A DNA stretch of 64,000 bases, from positions 343,961 to 407,960 of the forward strand of contig LJSV01000001.1 in the NCBI GenBank assembly GCA_001314715.1, in the 5' to 3' direction. The position numbers and the translations under genes were made by a program. This stretch comes from Rhodobacteraceae bacterium HLUCCA12. GTDB taxonomy: Bacteria > Pseudomonadota > Alphaproteobacteria > Rhodobacterales > Rhodobacteraceae. Below the pieces are notes generated by a model, which saw only the letters and a list, made by a program, of their open reading frames with translations, did not search any database and had not been told where the DNA came from. Numbering within the stretch: position 1 is the stretch's first letter; the number at the start of each line of letters is the position of its first letter. Shown here one piece after another: positions 53,972 to 61,527 of the stretch.

Positions 53972-55708
53972 GGGTTTAACCCTGCGTGTGCACGGGAACC
54001 CTGAAGCTCCAACCTCAGCGATACCGCGGACCGGGTCTATCCCCGCGGGTGCGGGGGAACCACAGGGCGTCGGCCCCTGGCGAGCCGCCCACCGGGTCTA
54101 TCCCCGCGGATGCGGGGGAACCATCTCTGTGTCTCCTTGGACCTCTGGGCCGGGGGGTCTATCCCCGCGGATGCGGGGGAACCTCAAGGCGCTGGCGGGG
54201 CATCTGAACCTGCCGGGGTCTATCCCCGCGGATGCGGGGGAACCGTATCGCCAGCCGACCGGCGAAACGCTCCTGTGGGTCTATCCCCGCGGATGCGGGG
54301 GAACCCGAAGGCGGAATTCGCGGATCTGATCACCACGGGGTCTATCCCCGCGGATGCGGGGGAACCACGGCGCGGTAATGTAAGGCGTGGCATGCCAAGG
54401 GTCTATCCCCGCGGATGCGGGGGAACCAAAATCCAGACAGGCAACGCCCTGTTCCATCAGGGTCTATCCCCGCGGATGCGGGGGAACCACACAGGGCCAG
54501 ACCGACGCCCGCGACCTCGGGGGTCTATCCCCGCGGATGCGGGGGAACCAGTCGCTGCGCACCCAGGAAGTAGCCCCCGAGGGGTCTATCCCCGCGGATG
54601 CGGGGGAACCATACGCCCGGCGAAACCGCCGCTTGCCCGTCCGGGTCTATCCCCGCGGATGCGGGGGAACCCTCGACCTCAGCTTGCTCCTGCGCCGCCT
54701 TGCGGGTCTATCCCCGCGGATGCGGGGGAACCTTCCTTGTCAGTCGCCGGTGGCGCTGTCTTGCGGGTCTATCCCCGCGGATGCGGGGGAACCGAATAAG
54801 GCGATCCGCACTGTTCTGTGACTTGGGGTCTATCCCCGCGGATGCGGGGGAACCCATCCGCTTTGCGTTATCACCTTGTTTCTTGCGGGTCTATCCCCGC
54901 GGATGCGGGGGAACCACTGCCGCGCCTTACGCGGTCAATATTAAGCGGGGTCTATCCCCGCGGATGCGGGGGAACCTGGTGCGCAGACGGCATCACAGCA
55001 GTCTATCCGGGTCTATCCCCGCGGATGCGGGGGAACCATCGCCGCGAGCAACCCATGCGGTGAGCAAATGGGTCTATCCCCGCGGATGCGGGGGAACCGT
55101 TCCGTTGGAATGCAGAACGCGCAGTCTGAGGGGTCTATCCCCGCGGATGCGGGGGAACCAACCTCGGGAAAGGCGGCGATATCGGCGCATCGGGTCTATC
55201 CCCGCGGATGCGGGGGAACCTATTTGGAACTCGCAATACGCTCTGGTCTGGCGGGTCTATCCCCGCGGATGCGGGGGAACCCGGTCAAGGGCTTGGCGGG
55301 ATTTGGTATCAAGGGGTCTATCCCCGCGGATGCGGGGGAACCATGAAAACATATTCGAGGATGGTACGGTTACTGGGTCTATCCCCGCGGATGCGGGGGA
55401 ACCCTGGTGTCGAAGTTGCCCCGCTTCAAAGCATCGGGTCTATCCCCGCGGATGCGGGGGAACCACTGTATTGGTCCGGGAACGTCTTTTGTGACTGGGT
55501 CTATCCCCGCGGATGCGGGGGAACCGTATTCAGCTTGGCGAAAGGCAGAAGAAGAGTGGGTCTATCCCCGCGGATGCGGGGGAACCTTTCTGCCATTCGT
55601 AAACATCAAACTCGACGTGGGTCTATCCCCGCGGATGCGGGGGAACCCCGAACGCGCGCCGACATGATATAGCTTACAAGGGTCTATCCCCGCGGATGCG
55701 GGGGAACC
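53972..55708 (-). CRISPR. Type I-E CRISPR array, 29 repeats including one decayed
   Basis: Repeats of 29 bp start GGGTCTATCCCCGCGG and end GCGGGGGAACC on the plus strand. Spacers are 32 bp, so the period is 61 bp. Repeats begin at 54033 and every 61 bp up to 55680 (28 copies), all near-identical; the 54033 copy has one change (G for A at position 17). A 29th copy at 53972 differs at about seven positions but keeps register. The 28 spacers all differ. Read on the minus strand, the repeat has the E. coli I-E orientation, so the leader and newest spacers are at the right end, next to cas2. Confidence 0.97.
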
Positions 55709-55772
55709 TCTTGCAACTATTTGCTTGTTTTTATTCAATTGTCAAAAAGCATACGAGTGAATATTTTGTTCG
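55709..55772 (-). promoter_or_regulatory. CRISPR leader with promoter
   Basis: An AT-rich 64-bp stretch between the cas2 stop and the first repeat. On the minus strand it has a perfect -35 TTGACA (55745-55740) and, 17 bases on, AAATAG (55722-55717), placing the transcript start at about the first repeat. This is where crRNA transcription and new-spacer insertion are expected. Confidence 0.6.
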
Positions 55773-56066
55773 TCACTCGCGTTTAACGAGTAGAACGCCA
55801 TCGGCATCAACAATATGCTTCGGCGGTTCGCCAAGCGTTTCAATGTTCAGATGGCCGGTTGCCGCTTTGTCGCGCCAGACCATGACGACGGAGCCGCGCC
55901 TAAGCGTTTCCCACCAATGGGACACGACGTCCCAGACCCGTTTCCGCACGCCCGAAGACATGTCCGGCGCGACATAAACACCGGCCGATATCTCAAGCAT
56001 TACAGACGCGAGGAAACCACGGTAGCGGGCCTCGACGTCACGGGTCACGATAATGGTCAGGGGCAT
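55773..56066 (-). CDS. cas2: CRISPR-associated protein Cas2, type I-E
   Basis: A 97-residue Cas2e. The beta-strand TIIVTRDVEARYRGFL and the motif LEISAGVYVAPDMSSGVRKR are typical of the I-E branch. It forms the adaptation complex with Cas1 and supports spacer insertion at the leader just downstream. Its ATG overlaps the cas1 stop by one base (TGATG). It is the last cas gene before the array. Confidence 0.93.
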   Translation of the reverse strand: MPLTIIVTRDVEARYRGFLASVMLEISAGVYVAPDMSSGVRKRVWDVVSHWWETLRRGSVVMVWRDKAATGHLNIETLGEPPKHIVDADGVLLVKRE

Positions 56067-56941
56067 CAGCCGTGCCCCTCGATCAGCGCCTTAATCCGTT
56101 CGATCATGTCGGGGACTACCTTTTCGTCGGAAAGCGCCTTTCCTGTAAGCCGCCTGGTTATGCGTTCGATATTGTCGGCGGGGGTTTTGGATACATGCCT
56201 CGCGGCCTTGAATGCGCACGGTATGACGATAGTGTCGCGATATAGATCGGCGATATCGAGCACGAAAGACTGGCCCGCATCCTCGTGGATGAAGCCCAAC
56301 TGCGGGATTGTCGCGGTGGCAGTCACGGCAATCGCCGCGGCCGACTCCACCGCGCTGGCGGCATGGTTCAACGCCTGGTTGGGCAGGTCCGCTGCGTTGG
56401 GGTTGGCGCGGTCATAGCGGCGGCCGTGCCAGTCGATCCCGATTCGACTGGCCCAGAGCGCATAGGCTTCCTTCATTCTCGCGCCTTCGATTCCGCGCAA
56501 CACATCGAGATCGCGATGCGGGAGAACTTCGCCCAGGCGTAGTGCATACATCCGACGCGCGGTCATTAGGCGCAGGTCATCGTCGGCCCAGATCTTCGCC
56601 TGAATACGCGCCAGACCGGAACGATCTGGCATCATCGGAGGTGCGGTATACATGCGCACGCCATCTTCGCCGATGGCGGCCAACGCCGTACGCGCGTATG
56701 CAAGCAGACGCAGTGCGTCATGGCTAACGGTTGAGCCGGGACCAAGCAGGATAATCGAGACGCCTTGCAAAGGGATTGCATAATCGCCAGCGCCAAGCGC
56801 ATCGGCTTGGGTCGCTGCACCCTGCCGGAAAGCAAGGGTTCCGTCCCGTGCGGTCAGCGCACCGCGCGCGAGGTACAGGCATCCCGCACGGTCGGCATGC
56901 GGCACTTTGGCACTTTCCAGCCCGAGACGGCCCTTGAGCAT
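56066..56941 (-). CDS. cas1: CRISPR-associated endonuclease Cas1, type I-E
   Basis: A 291-residue integrase. Metal ligands are visible: Glu152 in GIEGARMKEAYALWA, His219 in PQLGFIHED and Asp229/Asp232 in FVLDIADLYR. The segment IDWHGRRYDRANPNAADLPN is characteristic of Cas1e. I chose the ATG at 56941 (MLKGRLGLESAKVPHADR) behind GAGGG; the frame runs 36 codons further upstream as a cas6 shadow. It inserts spacers with Cas2. Confidence 0.95.
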   Translation of the reverse strand: MLKGRLGLESAKVPHADRAGCLYLARGALTARDGTLAFRQGAATQADALGAGDYAIPLQGVSIILLGPGSTVSHDALRLLAYARTALAAIGEDGVRMYTAPPMMPDRSGLARIQAKIWADDDLRLMTARRMYALRLGEVLPHRDLDVLRGIEGARMKEAYALWASRIGIDWHGRRYDRANPNAADLPNQALNHAASAVESAAAIAVTATATIPQLGFIHEDAGQSFVLDIADLYRDTIVIPCAFKAARHVSKTPADNIERITRRLTGKALSDEKVVPDMIERIKALIEGHG

Positions 56942-56945
56942 CGGA

Positions 56946-57680
56946 TCACCCTCGACGCTGCGGCGGCCGCAGAAGCAACATGCCGTAGCCATAGCTGCGG
57001 TGCCGCCCGACCCCGCGCGCCAGAAGGCGGGAAAACTCCTGCGGCTCATGCACCACGAGAGTCCCGTGGATGACGGCCTCAGGGCCTTCGACCCGGTGCC
57101 CGCCGCGCAGGCTGCGCACGCGCCTGAACTGGTGCAAGCGGCATTCGTCCCTTACAAGTTCCGCGGCAGGTGAGACGCGCGCGGCAAGCCAATCAAGATA
57201 AACATCCTCGCGCGGTCGGGCCTCGTCGTTGCGCAGCGTCTTTGCCAGGAATACGTCGACTTCGGCCCCCTTTTGAAAACGCCCGTCAGCACTTTCGATC
57301 GCAGAAGCCAGCCGCACCACGGGTCGGCTTTTTAGATCGAATCCTAAGCGTGCTCCCATTTTCCAAGTGTTTTCAGGTCGTTCGATCGATCGCAGGGCGT
57401 CCAGCGAGACAACCTCTGCCTCGGAGGGCCCCAGCACGGGGGCTGCGGAGGCACGCAGCTCTTCTGCCGAGGCGGCGCTGTAGGCATAGAGCGTCCCGGT
57501 CCGCGCGCGCGAGGCGACGAGCAGGCGGAAGGGTTGTAATACGGCCGGGCCGAACGCCTCGCCCAGCAGGTGGTGCAAGGCCAACCCTTCGTCAAACTGG
57601 TTTCGCCCGAGGTTCCGCTGCCCTGCCCAGCGATTCAGTGACGGTAATGAAAGCGGCATTTCAATCAGGTGAAGGCTCAT
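56946..57680 (-). CDS. cas6e: CRISPR RNA endoribonuclease Cas6e (CasE)
   Basis: A 244-residue Cas6e, which cuts the repeat transcript below its hairpin and stays bound to the crRNA 3' end in Cascade. A catalytic histidine is likely in GLALHHLLG (residues 36-37), and the C-terminal glycine-rich loop GVGRHRSYGYGMLLL is the family mark. The start ATG overlaps the cas5 stop by 4 bp, and cas1 begins four bases beyond its stop. Confidence 0.93.
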   Translation of the reverse strand: MSLHLIEMPLSLPSLNRWAGQRNLGRNQFDEGLALHHLLGEAFGPAVLQPFRLLVASRARTGTLYAYSAASAEELRASAAPVLGPSEAEVVSLDALRSIERPENTWKMGARLGFDLKSRPVVRLASAIESADGRFQKGAEVDVFLAKTLRNDEARPREDVYLDWLAARVSPAAELVRDECRLHQFRRVRSLRGGHRVEGPEAVIHGTLVVHEPQEFSRLLARGVGRHRSYGYGMLLLRPPQRRG

Positions 57681-58366
57681 GCGATGCTGCCCTCCATGAC
57701 GACACGACTGCCGCCGTGCAAACCACTGGTCCAATTGCGCAAGTCGGCGATATCGTGACGCAACGCTCCGTCATGGCGATCGCCCTCGTCTGGCCAAATC
57801 GCCCGCCCACTAAGGCCAAGGCTCCGCAATGCCAGATACGCGGTGGCACCCTTGGCGCGTCCAGCCAGCAGAGGCGATGTCGGAAGACAGGGTTTGCGCC
57901 CGATGAAAAGCGGGCGCGCGGGACGATCGAGTGCCTTGGCAAGATCGTCGAGCGTCGGGCCGTCTCCTGCGGACAGGCGGAACACCACGCGAGTCTCATG
58001 ATCGGCAAGGTAGTCGCGGCGGCGGCGGTGGGGGCTATCATATGTCGCGCCGGCCCTCCCATCGGGCACACCCCAAGTCGTCCAGCCGCTATCGGATTTC
58101 TCCAGCTTCGCGTTTTGGGTGTCGGTCACCACAAGTGGCACTTTGCGACCCTCGGGCATGATCGAAAGCGCGCCGAAGATCAGCCTGTCCTGCAACGCCT
58201 GATGCGCCAGCGCGTCCTCGCGCCGCAACCCCAGCGCATTGGCCTGAAGCCCGGTCAGCGCCGAGGCTGAGGGAAATTCCCGCGTCGGGCCGACATGATC
58301 GATGGCGATGCCACCGAAGGCCATGAGTGGTGCGGCGAGCCGCAGGTGGAGCCACTCGAAGCTCAT
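57677..58366 (-). CDS. cas5e: Cascade subunit Cas5e (CasD)
   Basis: A 229-residue RAMP protein that caps the crRNA 5' handle in Cascade. The N-terminal strand MSFEWLHLRLAAPLMAFGG and the segment VGPTREFPSASALTGL are typical, as is the late glycine-containing block ARPLFIGRKPCLPTSPLL. I placed the start at the ATG at 58366, which overlaps the cas7 stop by 4 bp. It also overlaps cas6e by 4 bp. Confidence 0.93.
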   Translation of the reverse strand: MSFEWLHLRLAAPLMAFGGIAIDHVGPTREFPSASALTGLQANALGLRREDALAHQALQDRLIFGALSIMPEGRKVPLVVTDTQNAKLEKSDSGWTTWGVPDGRAGATYDSPHRRRRDYLADHETRVVFRLSAGDGPTLDDLAKALDRPARPLFIGRKPCLPTSPLLAGRAKGATAYLALRSLGLSGRAIWPDEGDRHDGALRHDIADLRNWTSGLHGGSRVVMEGSIA

Positions 58367-59502
58367 GCCGCGGCGGTCCCGCCAAGACGCGCGGGCAGCT
58401 CGCGCGCAAACCCTGCCAGATCGGCCAGCGTGCCCCGCGCGGCCCCCGGCACCTCGCGGTTGGCCAAGGTCATGACGCGGCGAGTCTCGCCGGTCGCATA
58501 GGCCGCGTCGAGGCGCGCCAGATGCTCGGAAAGTGCGGCGACCGCCTGTCCCGTTTCGGGCGGACATGGTTGGCGGAACGCCTCGGCAAGCGAGCGCGGC
58601 TGCCTGTCTCCGGATTCCAGCAGCATTAGCGATGCGCGGCTGTAGGGGGCGGTCGAGCCCAGCTTAGCCCCCGGCGAAACCTCGGCTATCAGGTAGACAA
58701 GGTTGTGCAGCACCGCGCCGGCAAGCGCCGCATCGCCACCGAGATTATCCAGCAGGCCGGGCAGGTCCACCACCACATAGCCGTAGAAGAGGCCGGAGGT
58801 CAGCTCGGTTTCCTGAATGGTGTCGGCGCCGGTATCCTCTTCGCGGGCCAGATCGTCGGCGGCGATGAAATAGTCGCTCTCGGCCTCTTCGGCATGAACG
58901 GTAAAGGCATGAGCCACATGTACCGCCGCGTCGATATTGGCGCGTGGGTCCGAAGTGACCATGCGCCCGAACAGAGCGCCGGTCAGGCCGCCGGGTAGCT
59001 TGGCACCCTCGCTAAGGGCCTTGAGATTAGACCTGTGCTCCTTGATCCAGGCAGCAGCGAGATCCTTCGCCGCCTTCTTTTCACCGGCTGCCTCTGCGAC
59101 AAGCGCCTTTGCCTGCTCGGTCAGGTAGGCGACCTCTACCTCGCCCAGCAGTAGCGTCTGGCGGGATTTCTTATCGGCCCCCTTGTCGCCGTAAACGACC
59201 TTCAGAAGCGCGTCCTTGATTTCTTTGGCCACATCCTGGTCGACGGCGGTGGCCCACTCGCCAAACACCTTGTGCTCGACAATCTCGCGCGAGCGATAAG
59301 CGGCATCGGCTCCATCTATTGTCGCGAGTGCGTGGGGATCATCCGCCAGCCGCCAGTGACGCTTGAGACACTGCGAACTGACTCGCGTGCGAAGGGCGCC
59401 GCCATAGGGCAGGCGCTTGGCAAGCCCGGCATCGTCGCGGTTTAGCAGCGCTGCGGTATAGGGTGCGAGGAAATGGATTTGCAGAAACCTCGGGTCACTC
59501 AT
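58363..59502 (-). CDS. cas7e: Cascade backbone subunit Cas7e (CasC/Cse4)
   Basis: A 379-residue RAMP protein, six copies of which form the crRNA-binding backbone of Cascade. The N-terminus FLQIHFLAPYTAALLNRDDA and KRLPYGGALRTRVSSQCLKR is strongly conserved. The start at 59502 (MSDPRFLQ) has AAGGA upstream; it overlaps cse2 by 8 bp. Length is close to the family norm. Confidence 0.94.
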   Translation of the reverse strand: MSDPRFLQIHFLAPYTAALLNRDDAGLAKRLPYGGALRTRVSSQCLKRHWRLADDPHALATIDGADAAYRSREIVEHKVFGEWATAVDQDVAKEIKDALLKVVYGDKGADKKSRQTLLLGEVEVAYLTEQAKALVAEAAGEKKAAKDLAAAWIKEHRSNLKALSEGAKLPGGLTGALFGRMVTSDPRANIDAAVHVAHAFTVHAEEAESDYFIAADDLAREEDTGADTIQETELTSGLFYGYVVVDLPGLLDNLGGDAALAGAVLHNLVYLIAEVSPGAKLGSTAPYSRASLMLLESGDRQPRSLAEAFRQPCPPETGQAVAALSEHLARLDAAYATGETRRVMTLANREVPGAARGTLADLAGFARELPARLGGTAAA

Positions 59503-60025
59503 TTGTATTTTCCTTTTCAGCAATGTCGGCGCGGCGGTCCAGTCGAGTGTAGTAGGTCCGCGCGATTGCGCGGGCATCGTTGTTGAGAACGGCCCAGGCG
59601 AGGCTTTCCACATCGACCTTGGGCCGGTTGCGCGCCAGCGCGCGCACCGCACGTTCGAGCGCGTCGAGCCGCGCTTGCCCCCGCGCGGCAAGCAGCCGGG
59701 CCAACCGGTGTTCGGAAAGAGCAGGCTTTTCCAGTCGCGCCTGCGCATCGCCCCCGTCGGCGAGCACCGCACCAAAATGCCGGCCGGCTTCGTGCACACT
59801 TTCGGTGGCGCTGGCCGGGGTCAGCAGCGCCAGAAGCTTGGTGATGCGGCGCCATTTTTCCTCGTCCTTCGGGGCGATCCCGTGCCTAGCCACGATGCGC
59901 CAGAACACCGCCGCGCCCTCTGCCCCCATGCGACGGGCGGCGGCGCGCTCGCCGGGTTCGGCATAGGCAAGCGCGGCGGCAATCGCACGGGCACGGCCTG
60001 GTACGTCGACAGTGTTGTCAGGCAT
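59495..60025 (-). CDS. cse2: Cascade small subunit Cse2 (CasB)
   Basis: A 176-residue helical protein, the small subunit (two copies) of type I-E Cascade that contacts target DNA. Typical signs are FWRIVARHGIAPKDEEKWRR and the C-terminal segment VDVESLAWAVLNNDA. I chose the ATG at 60025 because it overlaps the cse1 stop by 8 bp and gives normal length. Confidence 0.9.
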   Translation of the reverse strand: MPDNTVDVPGRARAIAAALAYAEPGERAAARRMGAEGAAVFWRIVARHGIAPKDEEKWRRITKLLALLTPASATESVHEAGRHFGAVLADGGDAQARLEKPALSEHRLARLLAARGQARLDALERAVRALARNRPKVDVESLAWAVLNNDARAIARTYYTRLDRRADIAEKENTNE

Positions 60026-61523
60026 CCTCGAATTCCTTCTCGCCGATCGCATCAAAAATCTTTCGCAGCCCGGTGTTCAATGCCGCGCGCCCGCGCACCT
60101 CGGCCCGGGGGCGCATGATGCGGGCACAAGGAACGCCGGGTGCAGTACGTGCGAATTCGTCCCGCGCTGCTTGCGCCAGCTGGCGGGTAAAACGCATATG
60201 CGCCTTGTGCCGGCCGTCCGCGTCATCCGCCGCGAGCTTGTCCCACAGCGTCGGAAAGAACAGCGCATCGGCCACCCGGTGCAGCGCCGCGCGGGCGGGT
60301 GCCGTTCGGGCGTATTCGGCTTTGCCAAGCTTGTCGCGATCGCCCTCCGCCGCGATCAGCGCCAGCCCGTCGCGCAGGGCCTTATCCACCCTGTCGATGG
60401 CCGCGATCTGCTCCTTGGATAGCTCAACCGCCTTGGTTTCGAACATCTGCTTGCGCACCGCCTTGGGCACCGGGATGACGCGAGACTTGAAACCGTCGGT
60501 CTTGGAATTGCCGCGCGCGAAGGCTTCGGCGATCAACGCCATGGCTTCTGCCTGTTCACGCGCGGCCTCTTTCGCTAGCGGGGGCATCTGCCATTTCCCA
60601 CTGTAAAAGAGTTCCGTCAGCAAGCCATAGGTCCAGTCGCGCTCGCCCAGGGTCAGGGTTTTCGCCTCGCCCAGGTGAACCGGCGCCCAGGGGTCTCGGG
60701 TCATGCCCTTGGCCTCTTTCGCCGCGGTCCGCGCGGCCTTGGACGTGGTGCGCAATGCGCGCAGTCCGCCATTGCCCTCGGTCAGGCGCACACGGCGGCA
60801 AACCTCGATGAAGAGCGGGTCTAGCCCGACCAGATCAAGCTGTTGCCCCTCGGGCCAGGACAGGCACCACAAGAGTGCCGAGCCCAACACCCTGTCGCGA
60901 TCCGACAGAAGCCTTTCCACGTCGCGGCGCCACCACGCCGACGGGTCAATGACCGGGCCGCCGCCCGTGACAGGGGCCAGCGCGATCATGACGCGCGAGG
61001 ACGAGCCGCCGTTCATTCGCGCGACGCCGTAATTTCCGGCCCCGCCGAAGCCTTCCATCGTTTGCAGGCTGACCAGCGCGAAGATCCAGTCCTGCGGCGC
61101 TGCATCATGGGCGATCTCGCGCTTGAGGTCGTGATTTCGCGAGGTGATGACCATGTCGAGCGCATCGGGTGTGGCCACCTCGTGCCACCTGAGGCCGCCG
61201 GGGTCGGGCGGTTGCAGGAAGGCGGGCTTGCCGCGATCCTCGACCACCAGGTGCCAGGGCGCATCATCGGGAAAGTCGTCGGTCAGGCCCCGCAGCGCGG
61301 CGCGCCATCTTTCCTCGTCTTCAGGCACCCCCGCCTCACCGGCATTCGACAGGGCGAGCGTCGCCAGTTGCACTAGGAACATGTGCCAGGCAGGCCGTTG
61401 ATGTGGGCGCAGGGCGGGAAAGGAGGCCACCTCGCCCCGCGCCATCGCCGCGAGAAGGCCGGGGAGGCTGAGCGGCGCCCGGTCGGTCTGGATCAGCGGT
61501 TCGCTCAGAAGGTCCATTTTCAC
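60018..61523 (-). CDS. cse1: Cascade large subunit Cse1 (CasA/Cas8e)
   Basis: A 501-residue large subunit of Cascade that reads the PAM and recruits Cas3. N-terminal SLPGLLAAMARGEVASFPAL and RPHQRPAWHMFLVQL fit the family, as does FGGAGNYGVARMNGGSSSRV. The start is a GTG at 61523, with GGAGG eight bases upstream; an ATG at 61517 is too far from it. Four bases separate the start from the cas3 stop. Confidence 0.93.
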   Translation of the reverse strand: MKMDLLSEPLIQTDRAPLSLPGLLAAMARGEVASFPALRPHQRPAWHMFLVQLATLALSNAGEAGVPEDEERWRAALRGLTDDFPDDAPWHLVVEDRGKPAFLQPPDPGGLRWHEVATPDALDMVITSRNHDLKREIAHDAAPQDWIFALVSLQTMEGFGGAGNYGVARMNGGSSSRVMIALAPVTGGGPVIDPSAWWRRDVERLLSDRDRVLGSALLWCLSWPEGQQLDLVGLDPLFIEVCRRVRLTEGNGGLRALRTTSKAARTAAKEAKGMTRDPWAPVHLGEAKTLTLGERDWTYGLLTELFYSGKWQMPPLAKEAAREQAEAMALIAEAFARGNSKTDGFKSRVIPVPKAVRKQMFETKAVELSKEQIAAIDRVDKALRDGLALIAAEGDRDKLGKAEYARTAPARAALHRVADALFFPTLWDKLAADDADGRHKAHMRFTRQLAQAARDEFARTAPGVPCARIMRPRAEVRGRAALNTGLRKIFDAIGEKEFEDA

Positions 61524-61527
61524 CGCG

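Noticed and set aside
53913..55672. Several plus-strand ORFs running through the CRISPR array with repeated IPADAGEP, YPRGCGGT and SPRMRGN peptides
   Set aside because: They are translations of the 61-bp repeat-spacer period in different frames; no ribosome sites and no spacer-independent content.
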